A stretch of DNA of 64,000 nt from Caulobacter sp. UNC279MFTsu5.1 (GTDB lineage Bacteria; Pseudomonadota; Alphaproteobacteria; Caulobacterales; Caulobacteraceae): positions 1 through 64,000 of the forward strand of contig NZ_FORN01000012.1 in assembly GCF_900114015.1 (NCBI RefSeq), written 5' to 3'. Of the stretch, positions 50,857 through 60,527 are shown piece by piece (the first letter of the stretch is position 1; each line of letters opens with the position of its first letter). The notes under the pieces are model-generated. The model made no database searches, had not been told where the DNA came from, and worked only from the letters and a program-made list of their open reading frames with translations. Position numbers and translations under genes: made by a program.

Positions 50857-52014
50857 ATGACCGACGACTTCGCCCGCCTTGTCCGCCTGCGCGACGCGCT
50901 CAAGGCCTGGGCCCTGGAGCACGCCTTCCCGATCTGGTGGGAGATCGGCGCCGACAAGGTCAATGGCGGCTTCTTCGAGAAGATCGCCCTGGACGGAACG
51001 CCGGTCGAGGCGCCGCGCCGGGCGCGGGTGCAGCCCCGGCAGATCTATTCCTACGCGGCGGCCGGCCTGCTGGGCTGGGACGGTCCCTGGAAGCAGGCCC
51101 TGGAGCACGGCTTGGACTTCTATCTGAGCAAGTATCGCCGTCCCGACGGCTTCATGCGCACCCTGGTGGCCAGCGACGGCTCGCCCCTCGACGATAAGGT
51201 CGACCTCTACGACCAGGCCTTCGGGCTGTTCGGCCTGGCCATGGCCAGCTCGGTGCTGCCCGAACGCGCCGACCTTCCGGCCTTGGCGACGGGCCTGCGC
51301 GACGCGCTCTACGCCACGCTCAAGCATCCCGTCGCCGGCTTCGAGGAAAGCGTCCCGCGCACCCTGCCTTTGCTGTCCAACCCGCACATGCACCTGTTCG
51401 AGGCCAGCCTGGCCTGGGTCGAGGCGGGCGGGGACGCCCAGTGGCGGGCCATGGCCGACGAGATCGCCGAACTGGCCCTGGCCAAGTTCATCGACCCCGA
51501 GAGCGGCGGCCTGCGTGAATATTACGACGGCGACTGGAATCCCGCGCCCGGCGTCCAGGGCCGGATCATCGAGCCGGGCCACCAGTTCGAATGGGCCTGG
51601 TTGCTGCTGCGCTGGGGCGAGCTGGCCGGTCGCGACGACGCGATCCGGGCCGCCCTGCGGATGATCGAAATCGGCGGGGGCCCTGGCGTCGATCCCAAAC
51701 GCGGCGTGGCGATCTTCGCCCTGCTCGACGACATGAGCGTGCACGACGACGTCGCCCGCCTTTGGGCCCAAACCGAACAGGTCAAGGCCGGGGTGCTGGC
51801 GGCTCAGGCGACCGGCGACGCGCGCTGGTGGGCCACGGCCGCCGACGGCGCCGAGGCGCTGCTGAAGTATTTCGACGTGCCGGTGAAGGGCCTGTGGCGC
51901 GACAAGCTGCAAGCCGATGGGACCTTTGTCGATGAGGCCGCCCCCGCCAGCTCGTTCTACCACATCGTCTGCGCGATCCTGGAGCTGGACCGAGCGGTCA
52001 AAGCCACGTCGTAA
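50857..52014 (+). CDS. AGE-family sugar epimerase/isomerase
   Basis: 385 aa (alpha/alpha)6-barrel. FPIWWEIGADKVNGGFFEKI, DLYDQAFGLFGLAMASSV, NPHMHLFEASLAWVEAGG with a conserved His, and IEPGHQFEWAWLLLRWGEL are AGE/mannose isomerase signatures. N-acylglucosamine 2-epimerase, mannose isomerase and mannose-6-phosphate-isomerase-like activities all occur in this family; convergence with manC favours mannose metabolism. The 3' end overlaps manC by 17 bp. Start: ATG with AAGGA 6 bp upstream. Confidence 0.88.
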   Translation: MTDDFARLVRLRDALKAWALEHAFPIWWEIGADKVNGGFFEKIALDGTPVEAPRRARVQPRQIYSYAAAGLLGWDGPWKQALEHGLDFYLSKYRRPDGFMRTLVASDGSPLDDKVDLYDQAFGLFGLAMASSVLPERADLPALATGLRDALYATLKHPVAGFEESVPRTLPLLSNPHMHLFEASLAWVEAGGDAQWRAMADEIAELALAKFIDPESGGLREYYDGDWNPAPGVQGRIIEPGHQFEWAWLLLRWGELAGRDDAIRAALRMIEIGGGPGVDPKRGVAIFALLDDMSVHDDVARLWAQTEQVKAGVLAAQATGDARWWATAADGAEALLKYFDVPVKGLWRDKLQADGTFVDEAAPASSFYHIVCAILELDRAVKATS

Positions 52015-53314
52015 CCAGCACCGCGCTGATCACCGTCGCCCTGACCAGGGTCGGCGAGTGCAGATCCTCGCGGGCGCCCGCTGCGTAGGTCGCGCCCTCT
52101 GCGATCAGCTCGCCGTCCAGAACCTGGATGGAGCTGGACGGCAGGCTGGCCACGGCGCCGGCTTCCATGCGCCAGATCTGAACCTCGGCCCTGGCCGACT
52201 TCGTCACCGGTTGACGCTCGACGCCGCCGCTGATGGCGATAGCGTGGCGATGGGCGATGTCGCGGCCGCTGGCCTTGAGCACGTCGACCAGCGTCTTGAC
52301 GTCCTGAGCGTTGTCGCGCCGACAGACCAGCACCGCGTCTTGCTCGGCGACGATCACCAGATCCTCGACCCCGATCGCTCCGACAAAGGGCCCGGTGGAC
52401 CGCACCAACACGCCCCTGGACCGGATCAGATGGACGTCGCCGCTGGCGGCGTTTCCCTCGGCGTCACGGATCGAGGCTTCCCAGATCGCGTCCCAGGCCC
52501 CCAGGTCGGACCAAGTGAAGGCGGCCGGCGCCACGGCGGCGCGATTGGTGCGTTCCATGACCGCATAGTCGAGCGACTTCTTGGTGGTCGTCGCGAACGC
52601 CTCGCGGTCGAGGTGCAGCCGCACGCCGTCGCGTCGGCCGTCCCGCACCGACTCGACCGCGCCCTCCCGAATCGCCGGTTCGAAGACCGCCAGCTCATCC
52701 AGCAGCGTTTGGGCCGTGAAGGCGAAGTTGCCGCTGTTCCAGTAATAGCCGTCGTCAATATAACCTTGGGCCGCCGTCAGGTCAGGTTTCTCGACGAACG
52801 CCGCCACCGCCTTGACGCCGCCCGGCAGCGCGTCACCGGGCTTGATGTAGCCGAAGCCCGTCGCGGGCGAAGTGGGCTGCACGCCGAAGGTCACGATCAG
52901 GCCGGTCCTGGCCGCCTCGATGGCCACCAACGCCGCCTCGCGGAACATGTCCGGTTCGCCGATATGGTGATCGGCGGCCAGCATCAGCATCACCCCGTGG
53001 GGCGACACCGACTGCACATAGGCCGCCGCGGCGGCGATGGCCGGCGCGGAGTCGCGCGCCTCGGGCTCGATGATTACGGTCAGGTTGGCGCCGAGTTCCA
53101 GCGCCTGTCGCTCGACAATCTCGGCCATGGTCTTACCGGTGACCACCACGATCTCGTCGGCGCCCGGCAGATCCATTACCCGCAGGATCGTATCCTGGAA
53201 GCTGGAGCGATCACCGATCAGCTTCAGGAACTGCTTGGGACGGTCTGCGCGCGAGGCTGGCCAAAGACGGGTTCCCGACCCTCCGCAAAGGATCACCGGA
53301 TAAATGGCACCCAA
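51998..53314 (-). CDS. manC: mannose-1-phosphate guanylyltransferase ManC
   Basis: 438 aa from the proposed start. AIYPVILCGGSGTRLWPASR followed by RPKQFLKL is the nucleotide-binding signature. ATGFGYIKPGD, FVEKPDLTAA and GYYWNSGNFAF are typical of GDP-mannose pyrophosphorylases. The C-terminal region replaces the phosphomannose-isomerase cupin of longer enzymes with a short degenerate domain. I favour the TTG start (GGGGGAAATC upstream, in line with usual N-termini); an in-frame GTG lies at 53347. It makes GDP-mannose for GDP-perosamine, rhamnose or mannan units of surface glycans. Confidence 0.9.
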   Translation of the reverse strand: MGAIYPVILCGGSGTRLWPASRADRPKQFLKLIGDRSSFQDTILRVMDLPGADEIVVVTGKTMAEIVERQALELGANLTVIIEPEARDSAPAIAAAAAYVQSVSPHGVMLMLAADHHIGEPDMFREAALVAIEAARTGLIVTFGVQPTSPATGFGYIKPGDALPGGVKAVAAFVEKPDLTAAQGYIDDGYYWNSGNFAFTAQTLLDELAVFEPAIREGAVESVRDGRRDGVRLHLDREAFATTTKKSLDYAVMERTNRAAVAPAAFTWSDLGAWDAIWEASIRDAEGNAASGDVHLIRSRGVLVRSTGPFVGAIGVEDLVIVAEQDAVLVCRRDNAQDVKTLVDVLKASGRDIAHRHAIAISGGVERQPVTKSARAEVQIWRMEAGAVASLPSSSIQVLDGELIAEGATYAAGAREDLHSPTLVRATVISAVLVTTWL

Positions 53315-53412
53315 GATTTCCCCCAACACCAAACTCTGTGGTCTCACAAACCGTGAGGTAGCATATCGCCCGTCTGACCACAGGCCTATCGAAGATGACG
53401 CGCTCTTTGGCG

Positions 53413-55461
53413 CTAGGCTGACAGCGCCGCCTCAAGTTCGGCCAGCCAGGCGTCGGCGGTCGCATCCGACGGCATGCGCCAGTCGCCACGGGGCGACAGC
53501 GCGCCGCCGGACGAGATCTTCGGCCCGTTGGGCATGGCCGAGCGCTTGAACTGGTTGGCGAAGAACCGCTTCAGGAAAAGCTCCAGCCAGCGCTTGATTT
53601 CCGGCAGGTCGTAGGCACGTCGCGCGGCGTCGGGGATCCCGGTCGGCCAGGCGCCGGCGGCGGCGTCATGCCAGGCGCTCCAGGCCAGGAAAGCGATCTT
53701 CGACGGCGCCATGCCGTAGCGGGTCAGGTAATAGAGGTTGAAATCCTGCAGGGCGTAGGGACCCACGAAGCTCTCGGTGGCCTGGACCGTTTCGCCCGGC
53801 ACCAGCTCCGGCGAGATTTCGGTGGCCAGGATGTCTTCCAGCAGGTCGCTGGTCGCCGCGTCCACGTCGCCCGAGGCCGCCACGAAGCGGATCAGGTGCT
53901 GGATCAGGGTCTTGGGCACGCCGGAATTGGGGTTGTAGTGGCTCATCTGGTCGCCGACCCCATAGGTGCACCAGCCCAGGGCCAGCTCGGACAGGTCGCC
54001 GGTGCCGACCACCATGCCCTTATGGTGATTGGCCAGGCGGAACAGGTAGTCGGTGCGCAGGCCCGCCTGGACGTTCTCGAAGGTCACGTCATAGACCGGC
54101 TCGCCCTTGGCGAACGGGTGGCCCAGGTCGGCCAGCATCTGCCGGGCGGCGGGTCGGATGTCGATCTCGTCGGCGGTGACGCCGATCGCCTTCATCAGCG
54201 CCCAGGCGTTGGACTTGGTGCGGTCCGAGGTCGCGAAGCCCGGCAAGGTGTAGGCCAGGATATCGGAACGCGGCCGGCCCAGCTGGTCCATCGCCTTGGC
54301 GGCGACGATCAGGGCGTGGGTCGAGTCCAGTCCGCCCGAAACGCCGATCACCAGGCTCTGGGAGCCCGTGGCCTCGACGCGGCGCGCCAGGCCCTGGACC
54401 TGGATGTTGTAGGCCTCGTAGCAGTTCTCGGCCAGCTTGGCGGGATCGGACGGGGTGAACGGGAAGCGCTCGATCGGTCGGACCAGGGCCAGGTCGCCGG
54501 CCGGCGGCGCGAAGTCGAGCGGGACGACCCGGAAGGGCGCGGCCGGCAGGCTCAGCGCCATGGAGTCGCCGAAGCTGCCGACCCGCATGCGCTCCTGCCG
54601 CAGCCGGGCGACGTCGACATCGGCCAGGGCCATCACCGGCCCGGTCGAGAACCGCGGGCTCTGAGCCAGCAGGTTTCCCATCTCGTGGATGTCGACATGA
54701 CCGTCCCAGGCCAGGTCGGTGGAGCTCTCGCCCGCCCCGGCGGCCGAGTAGACATAGGCGGCGATGGCCCGTGCCGACTGGCTGGCGCACAGCAGGCGAC
54801 GGGTCTCGGACTTGCCGATGGTGATGTTGCTGGCCGACAGGTTCGCCAGGATTTCGGCCCCGGCCATGGCCTGGGCGGTGCTGGGCGGCGCGGGGGTCCA
54901 GACGTCCTCGCAGATCTCGATCCCGACGGTGAAGGCGGCCTCGCCCCCGGTACCGGGGAGATTGCGCAGCAGGATGTCGGTCCCGAACGGCACGGCCTGG
55001 CCGGCCAGGTCCAGGGTGCGGCCGACCACGCCCGAGCCCGGCGTGAACCAGCGGCGCTCGTAGAACTCGCGATAGTTGGGCAGGAAGCTCTTGGGGACCA
55101 CCGCCCGCACCCGACCGCCCTGGATGGCCACGGCGGTGTTGTAGAGCCGGCCGTTGTCGCGCAGGGGCGCCCCCACCACGAACAGGGGCGCGAGCGCCTT
55201 GCTCTCCTGGGCCAGAGTCGCGATCGCCGCCTCGACCGCGTCGAGCAGCGCGTCCTGCTGCAGCAGGTCGTCGACCGTGTAACCGGTCAGGCCCAGCTCG
55301 GGCAGGACCAGCACCGCGACGCCCGCGTCATGGGCTTGGCGCACGAGGGCCAGCACGCTCTGGGCGTTGGCGGCCGGATCGGCCAGCTTGACCTTGGGGA
55401 CCGCCGTGGCAACCCGAACGAAGCCGTGGCGATAGGGCGAGAAGAACGACGGAGAGCTCAA
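53413..55461 (-). CDS. nadE: glutamine-dependent NAD+ synthetase
   Basis: 682 aa. An N-terminal glutaminase of the nitrilase family: [18 protein letters not shown] (Glu), [18 protein letters not shown] (Lys), [11 protein letters not shown] (catalytic Cys). The synthetase domain has [17 protein letters not shown] with the PP-loop [22 protein letters not shown] and the tail [18 protein letters not shown]. It amidates deamido-NAD+ using glutamine. Length matches the large M. tuberculosis-like class. A palindrome 20 bp upstream of the ATG may regulate it. Confidence 0.97.
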   Translation of the reverse strand: MSSPSFFSPYRHGFVRVATAVPKVKLADPAANAQSVLALVRQAHDAGVAVLVLPELGLTGYTVDDLLQQDALLDAVEAAIATLAQESKALAPLFVVGAPLRDNGRLYNTAVAIQGGRVRAVVPKSFLPNYREFYERRWFTPGSGVVGRTLDLAGQAVPFGTDILLRNLPGTGGEAAFTVGIEICEDVWTPAPPSTAQAMAGAEILANLSASNITIGKSETRRLLCASQSARAIAAYVYSAAGAGESSTDLAWDGHVDIHEMGNLLAQSPRFSTGPVMALADVDVARLRQERMRVGSFGDSMALSLPAAPFRVVPLDFAPPAGDLALVRPIERFPFTPSDPAKLAENCYEAYNIQVQGLARRVEATGSQSLVIGVSGGLDSTHALIVAAKAMDQLGRPRSDILAYTLPGFATSDRTKSNAWALMKAIGVTADEIDIRPAARQMLADLGHPFAKGEPVYDVTFENVQAGLRTDYLFRLANHHKGMVVGTGDLSELALGWCTYGVGDQMSHYNPNSGVPKTLIQHLIRFVAASGDVDAATSDLLEDILATEISPELVPGETVQATESFVGPYALQDFNLYYLTRYGMAPSKIAFLAWSAWHDAAAGAWPTGIPDAARRAYDLPEIKRWLELFLKRFFANQFKRSAMPNGPKISSGGALSPRGDWRMPSDATADAWLAELEAALSA

Positions 55462-55480
55462 GAGACCCGGCCTTTCGAGG

Positions 55481-55501
55481 TTATGCTAAAAATGAGCATA
55501 A
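55481..55501. promoter_or_regulatory. palindrome TTATGCT-N7-AGCATAA between nadE and tkt
   Basis: A perfect 7-bp inverted repeat (55481-55487, 55495-55501) with an AT-rich spacer, 20 bp upstream of nadE and 12 bp before a candidate tkt -10. It looks like a repressor operator. A NAD-responsive regulator (NadQ or NrtR type) is a hypothesis only. Confidence 0.55.
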
Positions 55502-55512
55502 GTCCGCCTCCA

Positions 55513-55520
55513 GCTATAAC
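55513..55520 (+). promoter_or_regulatory. candidate -10 element (GCTATAAC) of tkt
   Basis: GCTATAAC fits GCTANAWC exactly. It would give a leader of about 130 nt before the transketolase ATG. The palindrome at 55481-55501 occupies its -35 region. Confidence 0.45.
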
Positions 55521-55660
55521 GCGTGCGGACGTTGTTGCATAGCGCCCACGCGAGCGCCCCGGCGGCGCTTGCCGGCCGGCTCGCGGGTTGACCCCAGGGG
55601 GTCATCGTGCGACTCGCGGCCTCGCGCAGCCCCGCCGAACAAGAACAACCCGGAACTCTC

Positions 55661-57622
55661 ATGCCCGTTTCGCCCGTCAAGATGGCCGACGCGATCCGCG
55701 TCCTTTCCATGGACGCCGTCCACAAGGCCAAGTCCGGCCATCAGGGCATGCCGATGGGCATGGCCGACGTCGCCACGGTGCTGTGGGGCAAGTTCCTGAA
55801 GTTCGACGCCAGCAAACCCGACTGGGCCGACCGCGACCGCTTCGTGCTGTCGGCCGGCCACGGCTCGATGCTGCTCTATTCCCTGCTGCACCTGACCGGC
55901 TTCAAGGCCGTGACGATGCAGGAGATCGAGAATTTCCGGCAGTGGGGCTCGCTGACCCCGGGCCACCCCGAAGTGCACCACACGCCTGGCGTGGAGACCA
56001 CCACCGGACCGCTCGGCCAGGGCCTGGCCACCGCCGTCGGCATGGCCATGGCCGAGGCCCACCTGGCCGCCCGCTTCGGCCGGGATATCGTCGACCACCG
56101 CACCTGGGTGATCGCCGGCGACGGCTGCCTGATGGAGGGCGTCAGCCATGAGGCAATCAGCCTGGCCGGCCGCCTGAAGCTCAGCAAGCTGACCGTGCTG
56201 TTCGACGACAACAACACCACCATCGACGGCGAGGCCACCATCGCCGAGACCGGCGACCAGCTGGCCCGCTTCAAGGCCGCCGGCTGGGCGGTCAAGGCCA
56301 TCGACGGCCACGACCACGGCAAGATCGCCGCCGCCCTGCGCTGGGCGACCAAGCAGGACCGCCCGACTCTGATCGCCTGCAAGACGCTGATCTCCAAGGG
56401 CGCGGGTCCTAAGGAAGGCGACCCCCACAGTCATGGCTACACCCTGTTCGACGACCAGATCCGCGACGCGCGCCTGGCCATGGGCTGGGACGCCGCGCCT
56501 TTCACCGTGCCGGACGACATCGCCAAGGCCTGGAAGAGCGTCGGCCGCCGCGGCGCCAAGGTCCGCAAGGCCTGGGAAGCGGCCGTCAAGGCCTCGCCGC
56601 TGGGCGCGGACTTCAACCGCGCCGTCAAGGGCGAGCTGCCGGCCGACGCCTTCAAGGCGCTGGACGTCCACATCGCTGAGGCGGCGAAGACCAAGCCGGG
56701 CAACGCCACCCGCGTCCATTCCGGCGCGGCCCTGGACCAGTTGATCCCGACGATCACCGACATGATCGGCGGCTCGGCCGACCTGACCGGATCGAACAAC
56801 ACCTTCGTCAAGGGCATGAAGCCGTTCGACGCCCCCGACTACGCCGGCCGCTACGTCCACTACGGCGTGCGCGAGTTCGGCATGGCCGCGGCCATGAACG
56901 GCATGGCTCTGCACGGCGGCGTGATCCCCTATTCGGGCACCTTCCTGGCCTTCGCCGACTACAGCCGCCCGGCCATCCGCCTGGGGGCCTTGATGGGGGC
57001 CAAGGTCGTCCACGTGATGACCCACGACTCCATCGGCCTGGGCGAGGACGGTCCCACCCACCAGCCGGTCGAGCATGTGGCCAGCTTGCGCGCCATTCCC
57101 AACCTGCTGGTCTTCCGTCCGGCCGACGCGGTCGAGACCGCCGAGTGCTGGAAGATCGCGCTGGAGCAGACGGCCACCCCGTCGGTGATGTGCCTGTCAC
57201 GCCAGAAGGTCCCCGGTGTCCGCGGTACGGCCGACGCCAACCTGTCGGCCAAGGGCGCCTACGAACTGCTGGCCGCCGAGGGCGGCGCGGCGGCGGTGAC
57301 GATCTTCGCCTCGGGCACGGAAGTCTCGGTCGCCGTGGCGGCCCGCGACATCCTGCAGGCCCAGGGCAAGCCGACCCGCGTGGTCTCGACCCCCTGCTGG
57401 GAGCTCTTCGAACGGCAGGACGCCGCCTACAAGGCCTCGGTCATCGGGACCGCCCCGGTCCGCGTCGCCGTCGAGGCCGCCGTCCGCATGGGCTGGGAGC
57501 GCTTCATCGGCGAGGATGGCAGGTTCGTCGGCATGACGGGCTTCGGCGCCAGCGCGCCGTACGAGCGGCTGTACAAGGAATTCGGGATCACGGCCGAGGC
57601 GGTGGCGGCTGCGGCCGCCTGA
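55661..57622 (+). CDS. tkt: transketolase
   Basis: 653 aa TPP enzyme of the pentose phosphate pathway. [20 protein letters not shown] at the N-terminus, [18 protein letters not shown] and DDNNTTIDG form the Mg-TPP site, [20 protein letters not shown] the transketolase signature, and [14 protein letters not shown] holds the catalytic Glu. Normal length. It starts at MPVSPVK; the upstream extension to 55607 has no homology character. No nearby gap or rpe genes. Confidence 0.97.
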   Translation: MPVSPVKMADAIRVLSMDAVHKAKSGHQGMPMGMADVATVLWGKFLKFDASKPDWADRDRFVLSAGHGSMLLYSLLHLTGFKAVTMQEIENFRQWGSLTPGHPEVHHTPGVETTTGPLGQGLATAVGMAMAEAHLAARFGRDIVDHRTWVIAGDGCLMEGVSHEAISLAGRLKLSKLTVLFDDNNTTIDGEATIAETGDQLARFKAAGWAVKAIDGHDHGKIAAALRWATKQDRPTLIACKTLISKGAGPKEGDPHSHGYTLFDDQIRDARLAMGWDAAPFTVPDDIAKAWKSVGRRGAKVRKAWEAAVKASPLGADFNRAVKGELPADAFKALDVHIAEAAKTKPGNATRVHSGAALDQLIPTITDMIGGSADLTGSNNTFVKGMKPFDAPDYAGRYVHYGVREFGMAAAMNGMALHGGVIPYSGTFLAFADYSRPAIRLGALMGAKVVHVMTHDSIGLGEDGPTHQPVEHVASLRAIPNLLVFRPADAVETAECWKIALEQTATPSVMCLSRQKVPGVRGTADANLSAKGAYELLAAEGGAAAVTIFASGTEVSVAVAARDILQAQGKPTRVVSTPCWELFERQDAAYKASVIGTAPVRVAVEAAVRMGWERFIGEDGRFVGMTGFGASAPYERLYKEFGITAEAVAAAAA

Positions 57623-57681
57623 CGCCACGACGACCTTCAGGGCGAGGTCGACCAGAGCCAAGCGGCCGAAGGTCGATCACC

Positions 57682-58686
57682 CTAGGCCTTGCGCAGCACC
57701 ACGCCGAACTCGTTCCGGTTTTTCGGCGTGTCATACACGCGCCATGTCTCGAGGGACATGAGGTTCATGGCCTCCAGAACCGCGAATATCCGGCGGAAGA
57801 CATCCGGCGTGAATTTCCAGGCGTGGACATCGATGTAGCGGTCGTTCTCCCGTTCCATCATATCGAGAGCCAGTTGCAGGCGGCCCGCGGGATCATTGAA
57901 GGGCGACTCGCCGTGAAGCTCCGCCCAATGACCGCCGGTCTCGTTGTGCGCAGTGAGCGCGAGATGCTCAAGCACATGGCGCGGCGCGTGGCGCGTGCGC
58001 CGCTCCAAGAAGGCCTCGAGCACTTCGGCGATCGTGGATTCCGGCAGGAAGTGGTCGAAACAGAAGCGCTTGTCGGGCACCAGCATCACATAAACGCCGC
58101 CCGGGCGCAGGATCTCAGCCACTTCCTGCAGATGCCGAATAAGATCGGGCTGATGTTCAAGGTTGTGGCTGCTGAACACCATTTCGAATTGACGATCAAC
58201 GGCAGTCAGGCCCTGACTGTAATGAATGCTCGGACAAAGAGCCTCATCCACCCCGTGCTCGCGCGCACGCGCCTTGAGGCCCTCGGTCGTCAGAATGTCG
58301 AGATAACGAACATTCGGCCCCTTGAAAGCAGGGGACCATGAGGGCCCGATCTCCAAAATCTCGCACGTGGGATCAATCAGGCCCAGCAAATCTTCGCGCA
58401 GCGCGCCGGGCGATGACGTTCGCCCTTCCGCCCGGCCATGCCTTTGATAGTGCTCGCGCATCTGCTCGTCGTTGAAACCCGCTAGATCGGGGTAAAGTCG
58501 ACGCAGGAATTCAGGCGAAAACTCGGGAGGAAAAACCGGAACAGCCAAGCCAGCCTCGTTCGAATTGAGTGCGGAGCGACGTGCGTCGCTCACCGCCGGT
58601 ATAAAGATCTTTGGATGTCCTGCGAAGTCGGCGCATGCGACGAAGCGCCGCTCAGCTCTGTCGGAACGAGACCTGGTTGGATGCAT
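57682..58686 (-). CDS. class I SAM-dependent methyltransferase
   Basis: 334 aa from the ATG used; a GTG at 58593 (303 aa) is a plausible alternative because residues before it lack family character. EFLRRLYPDLAGFNDEQMRE then HYQRHGRAEGR is the YPDL module found beside glycosyltransferases. The methyltransferase part has EILEIGPSWSPAFKG (SAM loop), FEMVFSSHNLEHQPDLIRHL and LRPGGVYVMLVPDKRFCFDH. With the neighbouring glycan genes it probably methylates a surface sugar (inference). Confidence 0.85.
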   Translation of the reverse strand: MHPTRSRSDRAERRFVACADFAGHPKIFIPAVSDARRSALNSNEAGLAVPVFPPEFSPEFLRRLYPDLAGFNDEQMREHYQRHGRAEGRTSSPGALREDLLGLIDPTCEILEIGPSWSPAFKGPNVRYLDILTTEGLKARAREHGVDEALCPSIHYSQGLTAVDRQFEMVFSSHNLEHQPDLIRHLQEVAEILRPGGVYVMLVPDKRFCFDHFLPESTIAEVLEAFLERRTRHAPRHVLEHLALTAHNETGGHWAELHGESPFNDPAGRLQLALDMMERENDRYIDVHAWKFTPDVFRRIFAVLEAMNLMSLETWRVYDTPKNRNEFGVVLRKA

Positions 58687-58739
58687 TGCCCTAGGGCGCC
58701 GGAGACAAAAAAACGCGATCCGGCGGCAGGGAGGCAATC

Positions 58740-58940
58740 ATGATGAAGAGTTTGGAGAATTCCAATTTCAGGTCATCAGACGGCGGCAAACGGGGGCGGT
58801 TCGAGATTCGGCTGATCGTGATCGCCGCGCTGCTGATCATCGTCCTGGGAGGCGCATGGGTGTTCTTCAACGGCTCGCCCACCAGTCATCGTGCTGCGCT
58901 GGACAGCAGCGAAAATCCTCGTTCGACGTTGGCGCCATAG
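58740..58940 (+). CDS. 66-aa single-pass membrane protein
   Basis: GGGAGG 6 bp before the ATG supports translation. The protein has a polar N-terminus, then RLIVIAALLIIVLGGAWVFF as a transmembrane helix near residues 24-43, and a short polar tail. A second ATG follows the first. No family recognised. It is divergent from the methyltransferase. Confidence 0.62.
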   Translation: MMKSLENSNFRSSDGGKRGRFEIRLIVIAALLIIVLGGAWVFFNGSPTSHRAALDSSENPRSTLAP

Positions 58941-59032
58941 CACCCGCGAGCAGATGATGATGCGACTTCCAATGGCGCATACACTTGCCTATAGATGGCG
59001 GCCTCCACATTCAAACCTGCCCAAGAGGTCAG

Positions 59033-59311
59033 ATGCGCGCCGCTCAGCAAAGAATTCTGGTGTCCGGTAGGGCCGGGTTCATTGGTTCGGCCCTCTGCAG
59101 GCATCTGGTTTCCACTGACGCGGCGCCCGTTCCGAATTTCGACAAGCTGACCCACGCCGCCTTCCTGATTTCGCTAGCCGGCGTCGAGGATTCCGAGCTC
59201 CATTCCTTTGAGCGGGGCGACATCACCGACGCCCCGGCCCGTTTCAAGCCGACCGCCGTCATGCACCTAGCCGCTGAATCGCGCGTCGGTCATTCGATCG
59301 GCGACGCCTGA
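59033..59311 (+). pseudogene. remnant of dTDP-glucose 4,6-dehydratase (rfbB-like)
   Basis: 92 codons resembling the N-terminal quarter of RfbB: RILVSGRAGFIGSALCRHLV matches the Rossmann TGGAGFIGS motif, but one glycine is replaced by Arg; FDKLTHAAFLISLAGV matches the LDKLTYAGNLESL segment; and AVMHLAAESRVGHSIGD matches HLAAESHVDRSI. It stops there, losing the catalytic YxxxK and the sugar-binding half, and the intervening acidic segment is shortened. AAGAGG precedes the ATG, so it may still be translated. A decayed copy of a nucleotide-sugar gene. Confidence 0.75.
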
Positions 59312-59410
59312 CGGCCAGACGAAGCATCGGTCAATGGACGAGACTATCCCAACCCCGTCCCGGACCTCTCGCGACGCCACCAAGGCCCCTTTTCGAGAAC
59401 ACACCTTGGC

Positions 59411-60469
59411 ATGACCCTTCACCGATGCGCCAACGTGTGGGGCGACGAGTTGCTGCTGCCGTCGCCTCCGTCGATCCACCGAATCGACGCCGCGGTCTGC
59501 GCTCCCAAGCTCGTTCCCGGCGGCGCCTACGACTTCGACGCGGGTTGGGGCGTCTATGACGCGGATGGCGCGCGCGTCGAGGCGGCCGCCTATCGACGCG
59601 GCCCCGGCGTCAACTACGTGGGTCAAAGCCCCCATCTGGTCTTTGCTGAACCAGACATTATCGCCGCCCCTTGCGGCAAGGCGATCTATGGAGGCGTGGC
59701 CCATACTCATTTCGGCCATTTCCTGGTCTCGACCCTGGCCCGGCTCTGGGTCGCAGGCACGCCGCACGCTCCACCCGGCTCCAAATATGTGTTTCACATG
59801 GATCAGAGTCCGGCGGAATGGTTCGCCCTGCCCTTCGTGGCCGCATGCCTCGAATCCCTGGGCATCTTTCGGGATGACATCATTCCGCTAGACCGTGCGA
59901 TGCGATTTGAGACGCTGTTGGTTCCCGAACCCAGTTTTGAGGAAACTCGCGCCTTTCACCCGGTCTTCCGCGAAACCGCCCTGCGAATTGGCGACGCCCT
60001 CGCGGTCGAGGGCGCGCCGCCGATGACGGCGCCGGTCTATCTTTCCAAGGAAAGGCTGCCAGCCGGCGTCAAGCGATTTGACAACGAATCCCAGATGGTT
60101 GAACGCCTGCGCGCAGGGGGCGTGGCCATCGTCTACCCCGAGACCATGACCCCGGCGCAGCAACTCGATATCTTCCGAACGGCTCCTATCGTGCTCGGCT
60201 CCCTCAGTTCGGCCTTCCACACCACGATTCTGTTGTCGGAACGCGTTCGTTTCGTGGCCCTCAACCACGACACCAACATCATGAGCACCTTCACGATGAT
60301 CGACAGATTGACGGCCAATTCCGCTCTCTATGTCCACCAGAGCGCGGTCATGACCCAGGGCGTGGACCCGCATTTCATGGCCACCTTTCACCTCCCCGAT
60401 CCCAAAGGCGCCGCCGAAGATCTGCTCCGGATCATCGACGGCGACCTGTCAGGCCTGACCGACGCTTAG
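59411..60469 (+). CDS. glycosyltransferase family 61 (DUF563) protein
   Basis: 352 aa. The GT61 layout is visible: GGVAHTHFGHFLVSTLARLW (conserved GHF), a central region with YVFHMDQSPAEWF, APVYLSKERLPAGVKRFDNE and a C-terminal PIVLGSLSSAFHTTILLSE. Bacterial members add sugars to capsule or LPS. The acceptor is unknown. It lies between the RfbB remnant and the double-GT2 gene on the same strand. Confidence 0.85.
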   Translation: MTLHRCANVWGDELLLPSPPSIHRIDAAVCAPKLVPGGAYDFDAGWGVYDADGARVEAAAYRRGPGVNYVGQSPHLVFAEPDIIAAPCGKAIYGGVAHTHFGHFLVSTLARLWVAGTPHAPPGSKYVFHMDQSPAEWFALPFVAACLESLGIFRDDIIPLDRAMRFETLLVPEPSFEETRAFHPVFRETALRIGDALAVEGAPPMTAPVYLSKERLPAGVKRFDNESQMVERLRAGGVAIVYPETMTPAQQLDIFRTAPIVLGSLSSAFHTTILLSERVRFVALNHDTNIMSTFTMIDRLTANSALYVHQSAVMTQGVDPHFMATFHLPDPKGAAEDLLRIIDGDLSGLTDA

Positions 60470-60527
60470 CCGCAGCGAACAACAATCATGGACCCGGAGC
60501 GTCGACACTTGTACTCAGACCGCGACC

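Noticed and set aside
59033-59311. Functional dTDP-glucose 4,6-dehydratase
   Set aside because: Only about 90 of the usual 330-350 residues remain, without the YxxxK active site.
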